From the IMG/VR virus record IMGVR_UViG_3300046454_000696, positions 1 through 20,470 of that record: DNA of 20,470 nucleotides. One strand, given 5' to 3'. A program made the position numbers and the translations under genes. The notes below the pieces were generated by a model, which was not told the DNA's origin, ran no database searches, and was given only the letters and a program-made list of their open reading frames with translations. Below are positions 7,801-14,661 of the stretch, in pieces. Source of the stretch: a virus. The first letter of the stretch is position 1; each line of letters begins with the position of its first letter.

Positions 7801-9260
7801 CTGCAGTATCTGGGACCATTACTGTCAGTAGCGGTGTTAGTGTCACCATTCAGCAGGGAGCTTCTGTTTCAGCGGTTGTCAGCGGTACTGTAACAGTGGG
7901 TACCGGCACAATCAGTATATCTAATACAGTTGTTGTTTCCGGTACGCTGTCACAAGTTGCAGGCGCATCAGTTTCGGCTGTTGTCAGTGGGACCGTAACA
8001 GTTGGAACTGGCACTGTGTCCTTGTCAGGGCCGGTGATGACCACTACCCAGGCCAATGCTACTGGGATACTGGTTTGGCTGGCCCCTACACAGACCCTTT
8101 CTGTAGCTCTTGCAGCTTCTACGGCTGTAGCTACTACCACCCAGGCTGCGGTTACTGGAGCAATTGTCTGGCTTGCGCCGACGCAAACTGTTTCTGCTGC
8201 AGTCAGCGGATCAGTATCAGTTATCAATACCGTTGTTGTTTCTGGTACTATATCGCAGGTTGCGGGCGCTTCTGTTTCGGCGGTGGTTAGCGGAACCGTA
8301 ACCGCAAACATTGCTTCTCCAGTCACTACTACCCAGGCTGCCGTCACCGGGATGGTGATCTGGCTGGCACCAACCCAGACTATCAGCCTGACTGCTACGG
8401 TTACGGCCACGGTCACGACGACCATTACCGGTACGGTCACGGTTACCAATACTGGGTCGGTGGCCATCAGTGGTTCGGTTCTAGTTAGCGGTACAGTTTC
8501 GATCAGTGGTGCCAGTTTCGCTACCACTGCTGTAGCGACGACTACCCAAGCAGCCGTAACAGGTGCTGTAGTCTGGCTGGCCCCCACTCAGACTATAACT
8601 GTTGCACTATCTGGGGCTATTGTTACTACGACTCAGGCTGCCGTCACCGGTCAGGTAGTCTGGCTGGCCCCCACTCAGACGATCACAGTTGCACTATCTG
8701 GTGCAATTGTTACGACTACTCAGGCAGCCGTCACTGGCCAGGTAATGTGGCTGGCCCCTACACAGACCATTACGGCTGCAATTTCCGGCTCGATGGCGAT
8801 TTCTGGCAGTGCGTTAATTAGTGGTTCTGTCCAGGTGCTTGATGTAGCGCGTACTCAGGTAGTTCTTGTTGTCACCACAACGACTTTTGCTGCGGCAACG
8901 ACAACGGCTCTGTTTACGATTTACCAAGGTGTTACACAGACAACGGCAGCGGTAACTGCTTGGGTAGTCCCGGCAGGTAAAACTTTCCGTGTCATAGCTG
9001 TTCAGGCTGTTGTTGGCACTTCGGCGGTGGCTACGTTCAATACCATATCGGTACTTAATTCAACGGCTAACCCGACGAACGTTGCAGCAGCTCCCATTGC
9101 GGCAAATGCCTTTATCAACTGCAACGCTGCTGTTGTTTCAGGTGGCGTCATTGGTCTGGCCCAGGATATTGCCGCTGGGGTAACAGTTGCAATTGGAATT
9201 CGTGCCACTACTTCGTCGTTTCTTAGTGCAGCTTCTATCGTTGGCTACTTGTTCCCGTAG
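4887..9260 (+). CDS. Giant Ser/Thr-rich repetitive fibre or adhesin-like virion protein
   Basis: 1457-residue protein in three parts. Residues 1-60 (VGGAIFQPVKINLGSSGADD then SNPLPVTG) resemble an N-terminal segment seen in phage structural proteins. Residues ~65-1318 are built of Thr, Val, Ser, Ala and Gly, with 24 copies of TGxxVW(L/F)AxxQ(T/S), the first Trp at 117 and the last at 1288. The shortest spacing is 29 residues (W1230, W1259, W1288) and a longer one is 59 (W117 to W176). Residues ~1325-1457 form a different, non-repetitive domain (VPAGKTFRVIAVQAV to SIVGYLFP), probably a beta sandwich. Between residues 43 and 1318 the only charged residue is D404. No signal peptide or anchor is visible. 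Beta-rich repeats suggest an elongated stalk or fibre; exact virion role is unknown. Translation probably uses the split ribosome site just upstream. Many Ser/Thr make it a candidate substrate for the downstream O-GlcNAc-transferase-like enzyme. Confidence 0.8.
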   Translation: MGDIVLVPSTGISTTTTMAVDVVGGAIFQPVKINLGSSGADDGVVTVSNPLPVTGVLGITVSVTATNPVSGTVSISGTPVVTGSVAVSGTVSISGASFATTAVATTTQAAVTGAVVWFAPTQTVSAAVSGTITVSSGVSVTIQQGASVSAVVSGTITQSGVINTTTQTAVTGQLVWLAPTQTISAAVSGTITVSSGVSVTIQQGASVSAVVSGTVTVGTGTVSISSMPAVSGTVTITTGTVSISGTIIVSGGGTPITTTQAAATGALVWLAPTQTISASIASPLATTQSAVTGVVVWLAPTQSLNVNATASFATTAVATTTQAAVTGAVVWLAPTQTISLTATVTATITTTITGTVTVTNTGSVAISGSVLVSGTVSISGGSAIPTTTAQASGVTGGLVWLAADQTVNVSTGTLTVTGTVLVSMLFPLATTQANTTGLVVWLAPTQTLNVNATASFATTAVATTTQAAVTGAVVWLAPTQTLSVVIGASTAVATTTQAAVTGAVVWFAPTQSVSAAVSGTVTVSSGVSVTIQQGASVSAVVSGTITASGIVNTTTQAAVTGQLIWLAPTQTISAAVSGTVSVSNTVVISGTVSISGASFATTAVATTTQAAVTGAVVWLAPTQTVSAAVSGTVTVSSGVSVTIQQGASVSAVVSGTVTASGIVNTTTQTAVTGQLVWLAPTQTVSAAVSGTITVSSGVSVTIQQGASVSAVVSGTVTVGTGTVSLSGPVMTTTQANATGILVWLAPTQTLSVAIGASTAVATTTQAAVTGAVVWLAPTQTVSAAVVGSVSVSGTAAVSGSVSLSQIVATTTQAQATGLLVWFAPTQTLSVAIGASTAVATTTQAAVTGAVVWLAPTQTVSAAVSGTVSVSNTIVISGTVSVSGAASTTAVATTTQAAVTGAVVWLAPTQTVSAAISGTITVSSGVSVTIQQGASVSAVVSGTVTASGIVNTTTQTAVTGQLVWLAPTQTISAAVSGTITVSSGVSVTIQQGASVSAVVSGTVTVGTGTISISNTVVVSGTLSQVAGASVSAVVSGTVTVGTGTVSLSGPVMTTTQANATGILVWLAPTQTLSVALAASTAVATTTQAAVTGAIVWLAPTQTVSAAVSGSVSVINTVVVSGTISQVAGASVSAVVSGTVTANIASPVTTTQAAVTGMVIWLAPTQTISLTATVTATVTTTITGTVTVTNTGSVAISGSVLVSGTVSISGASFATTAVATTTQAAVTGAVVWLAPTQTITVALSGAIVTTTQAAVTGQVVWLAPTQTITVALSGAIVTTTQAAVTGQVMWLAPTQTITAAISGSMAISGSALISGSVQVLDVARTQVVLVVTTTTFAAATTTALFTIYQGVTQTTAAVTAWVVPAGKTFRVIAVQAVVGTSAVATFNTISVLNSTANPTNVAAAPIAANAFINCNAAVVSGGVIGLAQDIAAGVTVAIGIRATTSSFLSAASIVGYLFP
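5901..6024 (+). repeat. Long direct repeat inside the fibre gene, copy 1 (partner 8385-8508)
   Basis: This 124-base block encodes a Thr/Val-rich linker (SLTATVTA to SGSVLVSGTVSISG) and recurs 2484 bases (828 codons) downstream at 8385-8508. The two copies differ mainly by synonymous changes but share an exact 29-base run (5982-6010 and 8466-8494). The pair marks an internal segmental duplication separate from the short Trp units. Confidence 0.75.
8385..8508 (+). repeat. Long direct repeat inside the fibre gene, copy 2 (partner 5901-6024)
   Basis: Second copy of the linker block, again following a Trp motif (the 21st) and leading into SGASFATTAVATTTQAAV. The exact 29-base match at 8466-8494 shows that part of the block is recent or still exchanging, while the rest has diverged silently. 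Confidence 0.75.
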
Positions 9261-9262
9261 GT

Positions 9263-9922
9263 ATGGGGATGGCCCAATTTGCTAGTGTCATACCTAATTA
9301 TGCAATTGCGTCCGGTCTGCCGAGTGATTGGACGCAGGAAACCGGGACGTTTACGTCCCAAGTTGTGGCCGATGCTACTACCAGCGGGGTGACAGACCGC
9401 ATTTTGAATACCAGCGCGGATACAGTTTCAGGCCAGATCACTTGGAACACTCCAGGAAGCATTACCAACCAGGAATCTCTCGGACTCATAAAGCTGACTG
9501 GACCCACTGCCAACACCACTTCCTATGGGGTGGCCTCTGTCCGTCAGCAAGCCGGGGCGGTTAGTGCCTATTCTGTGATGCTGGTCTCGGACAGCAGCGG
9601 TGGAGGTGGACCATCGTTCGCGATTGTTCAGCTTAATGCTGGTGTGGCTACGACACTTACAACGGGCAATTTCACATGGACTACAGGCAGTTGGTATTGG
9701 GGGCGCATACGTGTTTCAGGGACTGCACTAAATGCCAAGGTGTGGGCACTGGGAACCCCAGAGCCTGTAGGTTTCATACTTTCCGCTAATGATGCCACCT
9801 GGGCGTCCGGTAAAGTTGGCACGCGCATGGCAACCATTGGCACGAACATAGCTTTTTTCTCGGCAGCGAGTGGGACTGACTCTGCGCCAAGTGTTCCAGG
9901 AATTATGGTAGTGCCGCGATGA
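9263..9922 (+). CDS. Putative virion protein with lectin-like (concanavalin A-type) fold
   Basis: 219-residue protein with a beta-rich pattern. Near its C-terminal half, SWYWGRIRVSGTALNAKVWA followed by GTPEPVGFILSANDATWASG and GTNIAFFSAASGTDSAP resembles the LamG/concanavalin-like jelly-roll modules often found on phage tail proteins: a W-Y-x-x-R strand, a K-V-W strand and a closing glycine-rich turn. This assignment rests on pattern only and no catalytic residues are visible. It lies 2 bases after the giant fibre gene and its stop overlaps the tailspike start as ATGA, so it belongs to the fibre operon. A second ATG at 9269 is possible; no clear Shine-Dalgarno is present, so translation is probably coupled. 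A role in attachment or fibre-tip decoration is inferred from position. Confidence 0.65.
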   Translation: MGMAQFASVIPNYAIASGLPSDWTQETGTFTSQVVADATTSGVTDRILNTSADTVSGQITWNTPGSITNQESLGLIKLTGPTANTTSYGVASVRQQAGAVSAYSVMLVSDSSGGGGPSFAIVQLNAGVATTLTTGNFTWTTGSWYWGRIRVSGTALNAKVWALGTPEPVGFILSANDATWASGKVGTRMATIGTNIAFFSAASGTDSAPSVPGIMVVPR

Positions 9923-11163
9923 CTATCACAGTAACAGGAAACGTGGGACTGGTGGCTCCTGCCTCTGCCTTCACTTGTCTTAATGTGAAGGATTTTGGAG
10001 CCGTCGGCAACGGTAGCCATGATGATACTACGGCAATCCAGAATGCGTTCAATGCTGCGTTTGGGCCTCCCGGAGCAGGAGGGCATGGTTTTGCAAACAG
10101 GGCATTGAACGTCCCGGTTTATTTCCCGGCTGGAAATTTTAAGATTACTGCGCCACTTTATTTGATAAATGTCGTCGGTGGCTTGATCTTTGGGGCCGGT
10201 CAAGGGAGTACTACTATTACCTATGGCGGGACTTTCGCCGGTGGTAATACGGTTGTTCCGAGCCCAGGCGATGTTTTTGTCCCGATCATCATGATGCAAG
10301 GGTTTAATTCTGGCTGTATACGGGATATGGCACTTTCTAGTCCGGCTAGTGGTGGGTCGTTTCTGGGGGTTGGCATTTACATGTGGCAACCATCGGTCGG
10401 TGGCTACAGCCAGACGCAAGTTCTTTTTCAAAACATGAATATAAGCGCGGACACGGGGGTTTTGGCTGGTTACCCCAGCGGGGTCGAATGTTCGGAGTGC
10501 CAGTATGTGAGTGTTACGTTCCAGGACTGTGCGTTTTCCGGTTTAACTGTTGGGGCGTCCAACGCACTGAACCATACTATTTTGGGGGGCGGTGCCAATG
10601 GCTGCGCGAGAGGGTACTACGTACAATCAGGAAATATCAATTTCATTTGCAATGCCTCTCTTGCCAACAACACTGTCGATATACTTAGTGCTGGCGCAAG
10701 TGCGGGTTCGCCTATGACGGTGGTGGGTTGTAGAACCGAAGAAAGCACGGTGTTTCTCAATATATCTGCCAATCAGGTTTATGTTACTGGATGTGAACAG
10801 GCAGATTTTAGCAAAAACTTTTTAACTGGAAGTGGCGCAATTGCCGTTCTCGACGGGTGCAGTGGTGCAAGTTCTAATCCATCGTTGCCATGCACGATAA
10901 CTGGCACCGGAACACTTTATATGCGGGGCTGTACCGGACTGGTGCTAAGCAGTTTCACTGGTGTTGTTGGCGAAAACGATGTCGGGGCGACTACTGTCGC
11001 TTTGTTACCAACGCCGTCCGCAGCCTATAAGGGTGTTAGGATGTCTGTCACTGATAATACAGCGGCTGCTGTTGGCAATTTCGGTGTTGTAGCTGCTAAT
11101 CTTGGCAGTGGCAGCAATACAGTGCCGGTGTTTTGTAACGGTTCTAACTGGCTTATAGGGTAA
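9919..11163 (+). CDS. Tailspike-like protein, pectate-lyase-type right-handed beta-helix
   Basis: 414-residue protein. Residues 22-45 (NVKDFGAVGNGSHDDTTAIQ then NAFNAA) are the classic entry motif of the Pectate_lyase_3 superfamily, followed by VPVYFPAGNFKITAPLYLI and a GLIFGAGQGSTTI turn. The middle, about residues 120-340, has the short strand-turn rhythm of a right-handed parallel beta-helix. The end (SAAYKGVRMSVTDNTAAAVG, then SGSNTVPVFCNGSNWLIG) resembles a small C-terminal trimerisation or capping module common in phage receptor-binding proteins. Such spikes bind and often cleave capsular or O-antigen polysaccharide outside the host cell; which residues are catalytic cannot be told. It shares an ATGA overlap with the previous gene. 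Depolymerase activity is likely from fold but not proven. Confidence 0.82.
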   Translation: MTITVTGNVGLVAPASAFTCLNVKDFGAVGNGSHDDTTAIQNAFNAAFGPPGAGGHGFANRALNVPVYFPAGNFKITAPLYLINVVGGLIFGAGQGSTTITYGGTFAGGNTVVPSPGDVFVPIIMMQGFNSGCIRDMALSSPASGGSFLGVGIYMWQPSVGGYSQTQVLFQNMNISADTGVLAGYPSGVECSECQYVSVTFQDCAFSGLTVGASNALNHTILGGGANGCARGYYVQSGNINFICNASLANNTVDILSAGASAGSPMTVVGCRTEESTVFLNISANQVYVTGCEQADFSKNFLTGSGAIAVLDGCSGASSNPSLPCTITGTGTLYMRGCTGLVLSSFTGVVGENDVGATTVALLPTPSAAYKGVRMSVTDNTAAAVGNFGVVAANLGSGSNTVPVFCNGSNWLIG

Positions 11164-11169
11164 ATTACA

Positions 11170-12186
11170 ATGATACGTGGCGATAATCTAATTTGCGGTA
11201 CGACAACGACTGGCACGGGGACACTGACGTTGGCAGCCACTCCCGTTCCTCCCGGTGGAGTAGATTTTGACGTATTTGTCCGAACAACAGGTATTGGTTT
11301 TGGTAATAGCGCAATCGTGTTTGTTTCTTACACTATAATCGAGTATACTGACAGTACGTTTGCAACAGCCAAGGGGACTGAGAAGGGTATCGGTACGCTG
11401 ACGCTCGGCAGCTCCGCTGGTATTGCCAATGCCACTTTGGCACGCACTACCCTGCAAACGACTGCCACATCTCTCAACAGCCAACCCGCAACGCAGAACA
11501 TTACCCCGGCTACTGCTCTAAGCATTGGTACGACAGCGAATACGCTGGTCTTTATCGGCGTGAGTGCTGCCGACGTCCCGGCCTACAGTCCTTATTTTGA
11601 GTCGGCTCTTGATACCGCGAATGCAGGGGTGCCCATTGCTGGCATCATATCTGGTACGGATGGCGCGGCTCCCAATATGGCTGATTTGACTGACCAGTAT
11701 TTCATATTTGAATGGTGCGTTCCGATGCTCGTCAAGCGAGCGGAGTTCTACGTGGCGAATATCTATACTGGAGGAACGAGTAATTTGTACGCCCGCATAT
11801 ACCAAATCAATTCAGCCGGTCGTCCTGGCAAACTTTTATACGACTTTGGTGTGGTCGGAACCCCAAATTCGTCGTTGGCAGCCGCCGCGATAGTTCAGAC
11901 TGGTGCGGGCGGTTCTGGGTTCTTTTTAACCCCAGGTGCTTATTTTATAGACCTACTGCCACATTTTACAGGCGGCAGCGGGACGCCCGCAATGCAAGGC
12001 AATACGAGAGCTTTCATTTCAGGGCAGTTGGGGACTAACGCTACACTCTTTGGTACGCCTTTCGCGTTGTCTATGACAAGCGCGACTGGTGGCACGACTG
12101 GTGCGGCACCTGACCCAGCAAATGTTGCTGGCTACGCTAGGGCGGGCGGCGGGAATGTACCTTATGCTTCCTTTTCTCCAACGTAA
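11170..12186 (+). CDS. Putative virion or fibre-associated protein
   Basis: 338-residue protein with no named family that I can assign. The N-terminal ~115 residues match a module often seen in phage structural proteins: GTTTTGTGTLTLAATPVPPG, a strand ending VFVSYTIIEYTD, then KGTEKGIGTLTLGSSAGIAN and a tail LARTTLQTTATSLNS (the E-x-G-x-G-T-L and L-x-R-T patterns). The C-terminal ~200 residues appear beta-rich (MLVKRAEFYVANIY, NLYARIYQINSAGRPGKLLY, GAYFIDLLPHFTGG), like a carbohydrate-binding or jelly-roll domain. The start lies 6 bases after the tailspike stop. Its place among fibre genes supports a role on the virion surface. Confidence 0.62.
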   Translation: MIRGDNLICGTTTTGTGTLTLAATPVPPGGVDFDVFVRTTGIGFGNSAIVFVSYTIIEYTDSTFATAKGTEKGIGTLTLGSSAGIANATLARTTLQTTATSLNSQPATQNITPATALSIGTTANTLVFIGVSAADVPAYSPYFESALDTANAGVPIAGIISGTDGAAPNMADLTDQYFIFEWCVPMLVKRAEFYVANIYTGGTSNLYARIYQINSAGRPGKLLYDFGVVGTPNSSLAAAAIVQTGAGGSGFFLTPGAYFIDLLPHFTGGSGTPAMQGNTRAFISGQLGTNATLFGTPFALSMTSATGGTTGAAPDPANVAGYARAGGGNVPYASFSPT

Positions 12187-12187
12187 T

Positions 12188-12193
12188 AGGAGA
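12188..12193 (+). promoter_or_regulatory. Shine-Dalgarno deciding the ATG 12201 start
   Basis: AGGAGA lies 7 bases upstream of ATG 12201. It supports this ATG over the in-frame TTG at 12195, which lies only 1 base after the motif. Confidence 0.7.
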
Positions 12194-12200
12194 ATTGAAT

Positions 12201-12635
12201 ATGCCTGCTGGTCTTTTAAGCATCACTACTGTCCCCGGCTGGCCGACGCCGATAGCCGGTTGGCGCGAAACCCTTGATATGGCGCTGGTTGCCGCCAATA
12301 TGGCTCGAGCAGCCCACCGTCCAGACGGGCTTTATGTGGGGGATCTGACTTTTGCGCAAGGGTTCCTAAATAGTTATGCAGGCAGTGTGGTGGAACTCCA
12401 ATGGAATCAAACACGGGTACAAAAGGCGCTTGATGCGTTGCTTGACAGCAACTTCGACCTAAAGGCGTTCATCCGTGCTGGGACATCATCGGCGGTGACG
12501 GCAGCGAATGTCGGAAATTTCCTGGCACAGATCACCAACAATTACCGCTCGCTGCGGACGCAGATCGCGGCAGCGACCACGCTTGCACAATTGCAGGCGA
12601 TCAATATCAATGCTGGTTGGCCGAGTAATCCATAA
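12201..12635 (+). CDS. Hypothetical phage protein (144 aa), fibre region
   Basis: Moderate-size protein without a recognised domain. The first ~60 residues contain several Pro/Trp turns (VPGWPTPIAGWRETLDM) and a short helical stretch (ALVAANMARAAHRPDG). The rest looks mostly helical (TRVQKALDALLDSNFDLKAF; NVGNFLAQITNNYRSLRTQI), unlike the beta-rich neighbours. There is no signal peptide or membrane segment. It has a clear ribosome binding site 7 bases upstream, and its TAA overlaps the next ATG (TAATG). It could be a fibre-assembly chaperone or a minor virion component because of the helical composition among fibre genes, but that is speculation. Confidence 0.65.
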   Translation: MPAGLLSITTVPGWPTPIAGWRETLDMALVAANMARAAHRPDGLYVGDLTFAQGFLNSYAGSVVELQWNQTRVQKALDALLDSNFDLKAFIRAGTSSAVTAANVGNFLAQITNNYRSLRTQIAAATTLAQLQAININAGWPSNP

Positions 12636-12796
12636 TGTACGGGCGCAGACCATACGCCACTGTCGCTTATGCTCAGTTCTACGAGATTGTGGCGGCGGCA
12701 CCACCATCTGGCGCATCTTTGGTCTTCCAAGCGCAAACCCTGACCATTACGCTAAAGACAACCGGCAATATCAAGGTAATCCTTCCAATCCAGTAG
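12635..12796 (+). CDS. Small virion-associated hypothetical protein (53 aa)
   Basis: Short gene encoding MYGRRPYATVAYAQFYEIVA, then a Pro/Ala turn and a strand-rich end (SLVFQAQTLTITLKTTGNIK, VILPIQ). The aromatic-rich G-R-x-P-Y-x-x-x-x-Y-A start resembles short N-terminal segments I recall from phage structural proteins that precede beta-rich domains. It starts in a TAATG overlap with the preceding gene and ends 8 bases before the glycosyltransferase gene, filling the space neatly, which supports it being real. Function is unknown. Confidence 0.6.
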   Translation: MYGRRPYATVAYAQFYEIVAAAPPSGASLVFQAQTLTITLKTTGNIKVILPIQ

Positions 12797-12804
12797 GATA
12801 GATC

Positions 12805-14529
12805 ATGCCGCAGCCGTTTCATCTTCTCCCGCGTATTGGTTCCTCGATGGCTGAGGAGTGGCTCGCCATCGGGCTGGATCATCACGTGGCTGGCCGCTTT
12901 CAAGAGGCCGAACAGGCTTACATGAAGGGGTTACGGATTGACCCGAATAACGGGCCAATTACCTGCAATCATGGCGTCATGGCGGCGCAGCAGGGGCAGA
13001 TATTAACAGCTATCCAGCGGCTTGAGCGTTCGCTGTTGTTTGACGACAAAAATGCAACGACTGGGTATAATTATGCACTGGCATTGCTGGAAGCTGAACG
13101 TACTGACGAGGCATTAGCAGCTATCAACCAGTCGATTGCCCTCATCGAAAGTGCTGATGCTTTGTGTGCCAAGGGCATGATCCTTACAGCTTACGGGAAG
13201 GCAGCAGAAGCTTGCGAAGCTTATGAGAAGGCTTTAGCCAAGCCGTTTGACCCGCCTTACTCAACACGGGAAATGGTGGGCTTCAACAGCGTCTTTGTCC
13301 GCACGCTGAAGAACACCACCCCTGAAGAAAACTGCAATGCCAGGAAGAAATGGCATGAGCGGTGGTCCTACAAAGGTGAGAAGAAACCGCATGCTAATGA
13401 CCGTGTACCAGACCGCAAGCTGCGCATAGGGTATGTGGGCGGTGACTTCAAGATGCATTCGGCAGCCTTCATCTTTGGCAAGGTCATCCTGCACCATGAT
13501 CGCAATGCCTATGACCCCTACTGTTACATGACGATGCAAGTCAGTGCTGAAGATGGCCAGACCAAGAGCTTCATGGAAAAAACCAATTGGCGTGACATCT
13601 CAGCCAAAAATGATGACGAAGCCGAGGCCATGATCAGGGCTGATGGTATTGATATTTTGGTTGATCTGTCTGGCCATACTGGTGGAAACCGTTTGCCGCT
13701 CTTTACCCGTAAACCGGCACCGGTCCAGGCTCATGGTTGGGGCTTTGCCCATGGTAGCGGTTGCCCTGAGATTGATTACTTCTTTGCTGATCCTTACTCA
13801 GTCCCCGAGGAAGAGCGCAAGTTCTTCGCTGAGAAGATATGGGACCTTTCGTGCATAGTGGCCTACGAACCACCAAATTATAATCATTCTGGCACCAGTC
13901 CAGCCCCGGTGAGCCGGGATGGGACTTTTACCTTTGGCGTCTTTGGCCGCTTTGAGAAATACAGCCCGCAGTCGATTGAGGCGTGGCATAAAATACTTCT
14001 GCGCACGCCAAACAGCCGGTTGATAGTCAAGGACTTGGGGATGCGACGTCCTTTTGCCATCAAACGCTTCCGCGAAGTAATGCACGATGTTGACCCCAAA
14101 CGCATCCTGTTCATGCAGGATTGTTCACACCCAGAGCAGTTCCTGGTCTACCAGAATGCCGATCTGGTGCTTGATACCTTCCCACACACTGGCGGGGTCA
14201 CCGCTTTGGAAATCCTTTACATGGGTGTACCTGTAGTCACTCTTTACAACGGCCAAGTTGGTGGGCGGACTACTGCCACTGCGTTGCGTCTCATGGGGCG
14301 TACTGGATGGGTTGCCAATTCAATAAATGGGTATGTCGAGTTGGCGGTCAGGTTGGCAGCCGAACGTGCAGAACTGGGCAAAGCCCGCACGGAACTGCGT
14401 GACCAGTTTCTTAAATCGCCTCTATGTGGTGATTACGTTAAGGAAGTGGAAAACGCTTACCGGTCCATGTGGTGGCGCTACTGCGGCCACGAAACAAAAC
14501 AAGACGAATTGAAGGAAGCCAGGCAATGA
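12805..14529 (+). CDS. SPINDLY-type TPR O-GlcNAc-transferase-like glycosyltransferase (GT41)
   Basis: 574-residue protein joining TPR repeats to a GT41 domain, the architecture of O-linked GlcNAc transferases and SPINDLY enzymes that glycosylate Ser/Thr of proteins. About four TPRs cover residues 17-152 (for example AGRFQEAEQAYMKGLRIDPN). The catalytic part begins near 207 (RIGYVGGDFKMHSAAF, with H218), continues with DGIDILVDLSGHTGGNRLPL and GTFTFGVFGRFEKYSPQSIE (K385 matches the conserved phosphate-binding lysine), and includes LDTFPHTGGVTALEILYMGV near 458-478. It ends with the usual KSPL...AYRSMW helix. These family hallmarks appear intact, so activity is likely; the sugar (GlcNAc, fucose or other) cannot be read. 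AGGA 6 bases upstream of the ATG is a weak ribosome site. It is flanked by fibre genes, so virion proteins, especially the Thr/Ser-rich fibre, are candidate substrates; host proteins are an alternative. Confidence 0.88.
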   Translation: MPQPFHLLPRIGSSMAEEWLAIGLDHHVAGRFQEAEQAYMKGLRIDPNNGPITCNHGVMAAQQGQILTAIQRLERSLLFDDKNATTGYNYALALLEAERTDEALAAINQSIALIESADALCAKGMILTAYGKAAEACEAYEKALAKPFDPPYSTREMVGFNSVFVRTLKNTTPEENCNARKKWHERWSYKGEKKPHANDRVPDRKLRIGYVGGDFKMHSAAFIFGKVILHHDRNAYDPYCYMTMQVSAEDGQTKSFMEKTNWRDISAKNDDEAEAMIRADGIDILVDLSGHTGGNRLPLFTRKPAPVQAHGWGFAHGSGCPEIDYFFADPYSVPEEERKFFAEKIWDLSCIVAYEPPNYNHSGTSPAPVSRDGTFTFGVFGRFEKYSPQSIEAWHKILLRTPNSRLIVKDLGMRRPFAIKRFREVMHDVDPKRILFMQDCSHPEQFLVYQNADLVLDTFPHTGGVTALEILYMGVPVVTLYNGQVGGRTTATALRLMGRTGWVANSINGYVELAVRLAAERAELGKARTELRDQFLKSPLCGDYVKEVENAYRSMWWRYCGHETKQDELKEARQ

Positions 14530-14648
14530 CGATCCTCCTTATGGTTGGGACGCTTTTTCATCCTGGTGGTGTGACGCCAGCAGGCGGCGATGCAGTGCCT
14601 CACAACCTGCCCTTCTTTGTTACGCTGGGCAAGCTGAAGAGCTTCTAA
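14526..14648 (+). CDS. Small hypothetical protein (40 aa)
   Basis: Starts in an ATGA overlap with the GT41 gene and ends 13 bases before the glycine-rich fibre gene. The product begins MTILLMVGTLFHPGGVTPAG and ends in a short hydrophobic-basic tail (LPFFVTLGKLKSF). The N-terminal ~11 residues are hydrophobic but too short for a sure membrane segment. No family is recognised. It is supported only by coupling geometry and by filling the gap; it could be a non-functional leftover frame. Confidence 0.4.
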   Translation: MTILLMVGTLFHPGGVTPAGGDAVPHNLPFFVTLGKLKSF

Positions 14649-14649
14649 C

Positions 14650-14654
14650 GGGAG
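14650..14654 (+). promoter_or_regulatory. Shine-Dalgarno for the glycine-rich fibre gene
   Basis: GGGAG with 7 bases to ATG 14662. It gives this gene an independent ribosome site in a region where most starts are coupled to the previous stop. Confidence 0.6.
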
Positions 14655-14661
14655 CTGAACT

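Larger units (their letters stand above)
5190..8770 (+). repeat. Protein-coding repeat array, 24 Trp-motif copies, ~29-residue basic unit
   Basis: The array encodes TTTQAAVTGAVVWLAPTQT-like units joined by V/S/G/T linkers. A two-unit block with VSSGVSVTIQQGASVSAVVS linkers recurs at least four times. At DNA level copies differ mostly at third codon positions, for example accacccaagctgccgta, actactcaggcagcggta and actactcaggctgccgtc for TTQAAV. The last two complete 87-base units (W1230 to W1288) are in direct tandem. The units are too diverged and coding to be a CRISPR array. Confidence 0.85.

Noticed and set aside
7850-8587. Long minus-strand open frame (245 codons) opposite the repeat gene, with others at 5849-6262 and 7412-7849
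   Set aside because: These are antisense shadows of the repeat. They give repetitive Thr/Val/Ala products (for example MVTLTPLLTVMVPDTAAE-like runs), have no ribosome sites, and stay open only because of the repeated codons on the + strand.
5190-8770. Repeats considered as a CRISPR array or as a diversity-generating retroelement target
   Set aside because: Units are coding, continuous in one frame, diverged at third positions and without unique spacers; there is no reverse transcriptase or template repeat in the window.
9628-10431. Minus-strand open frame of 267 codons opposite the lectin-like and tailspike genes
   Set aside because: The + strand frames carry the pectate-lyase-type motif and overlap by ATGA; the antisense product has no domain signal.
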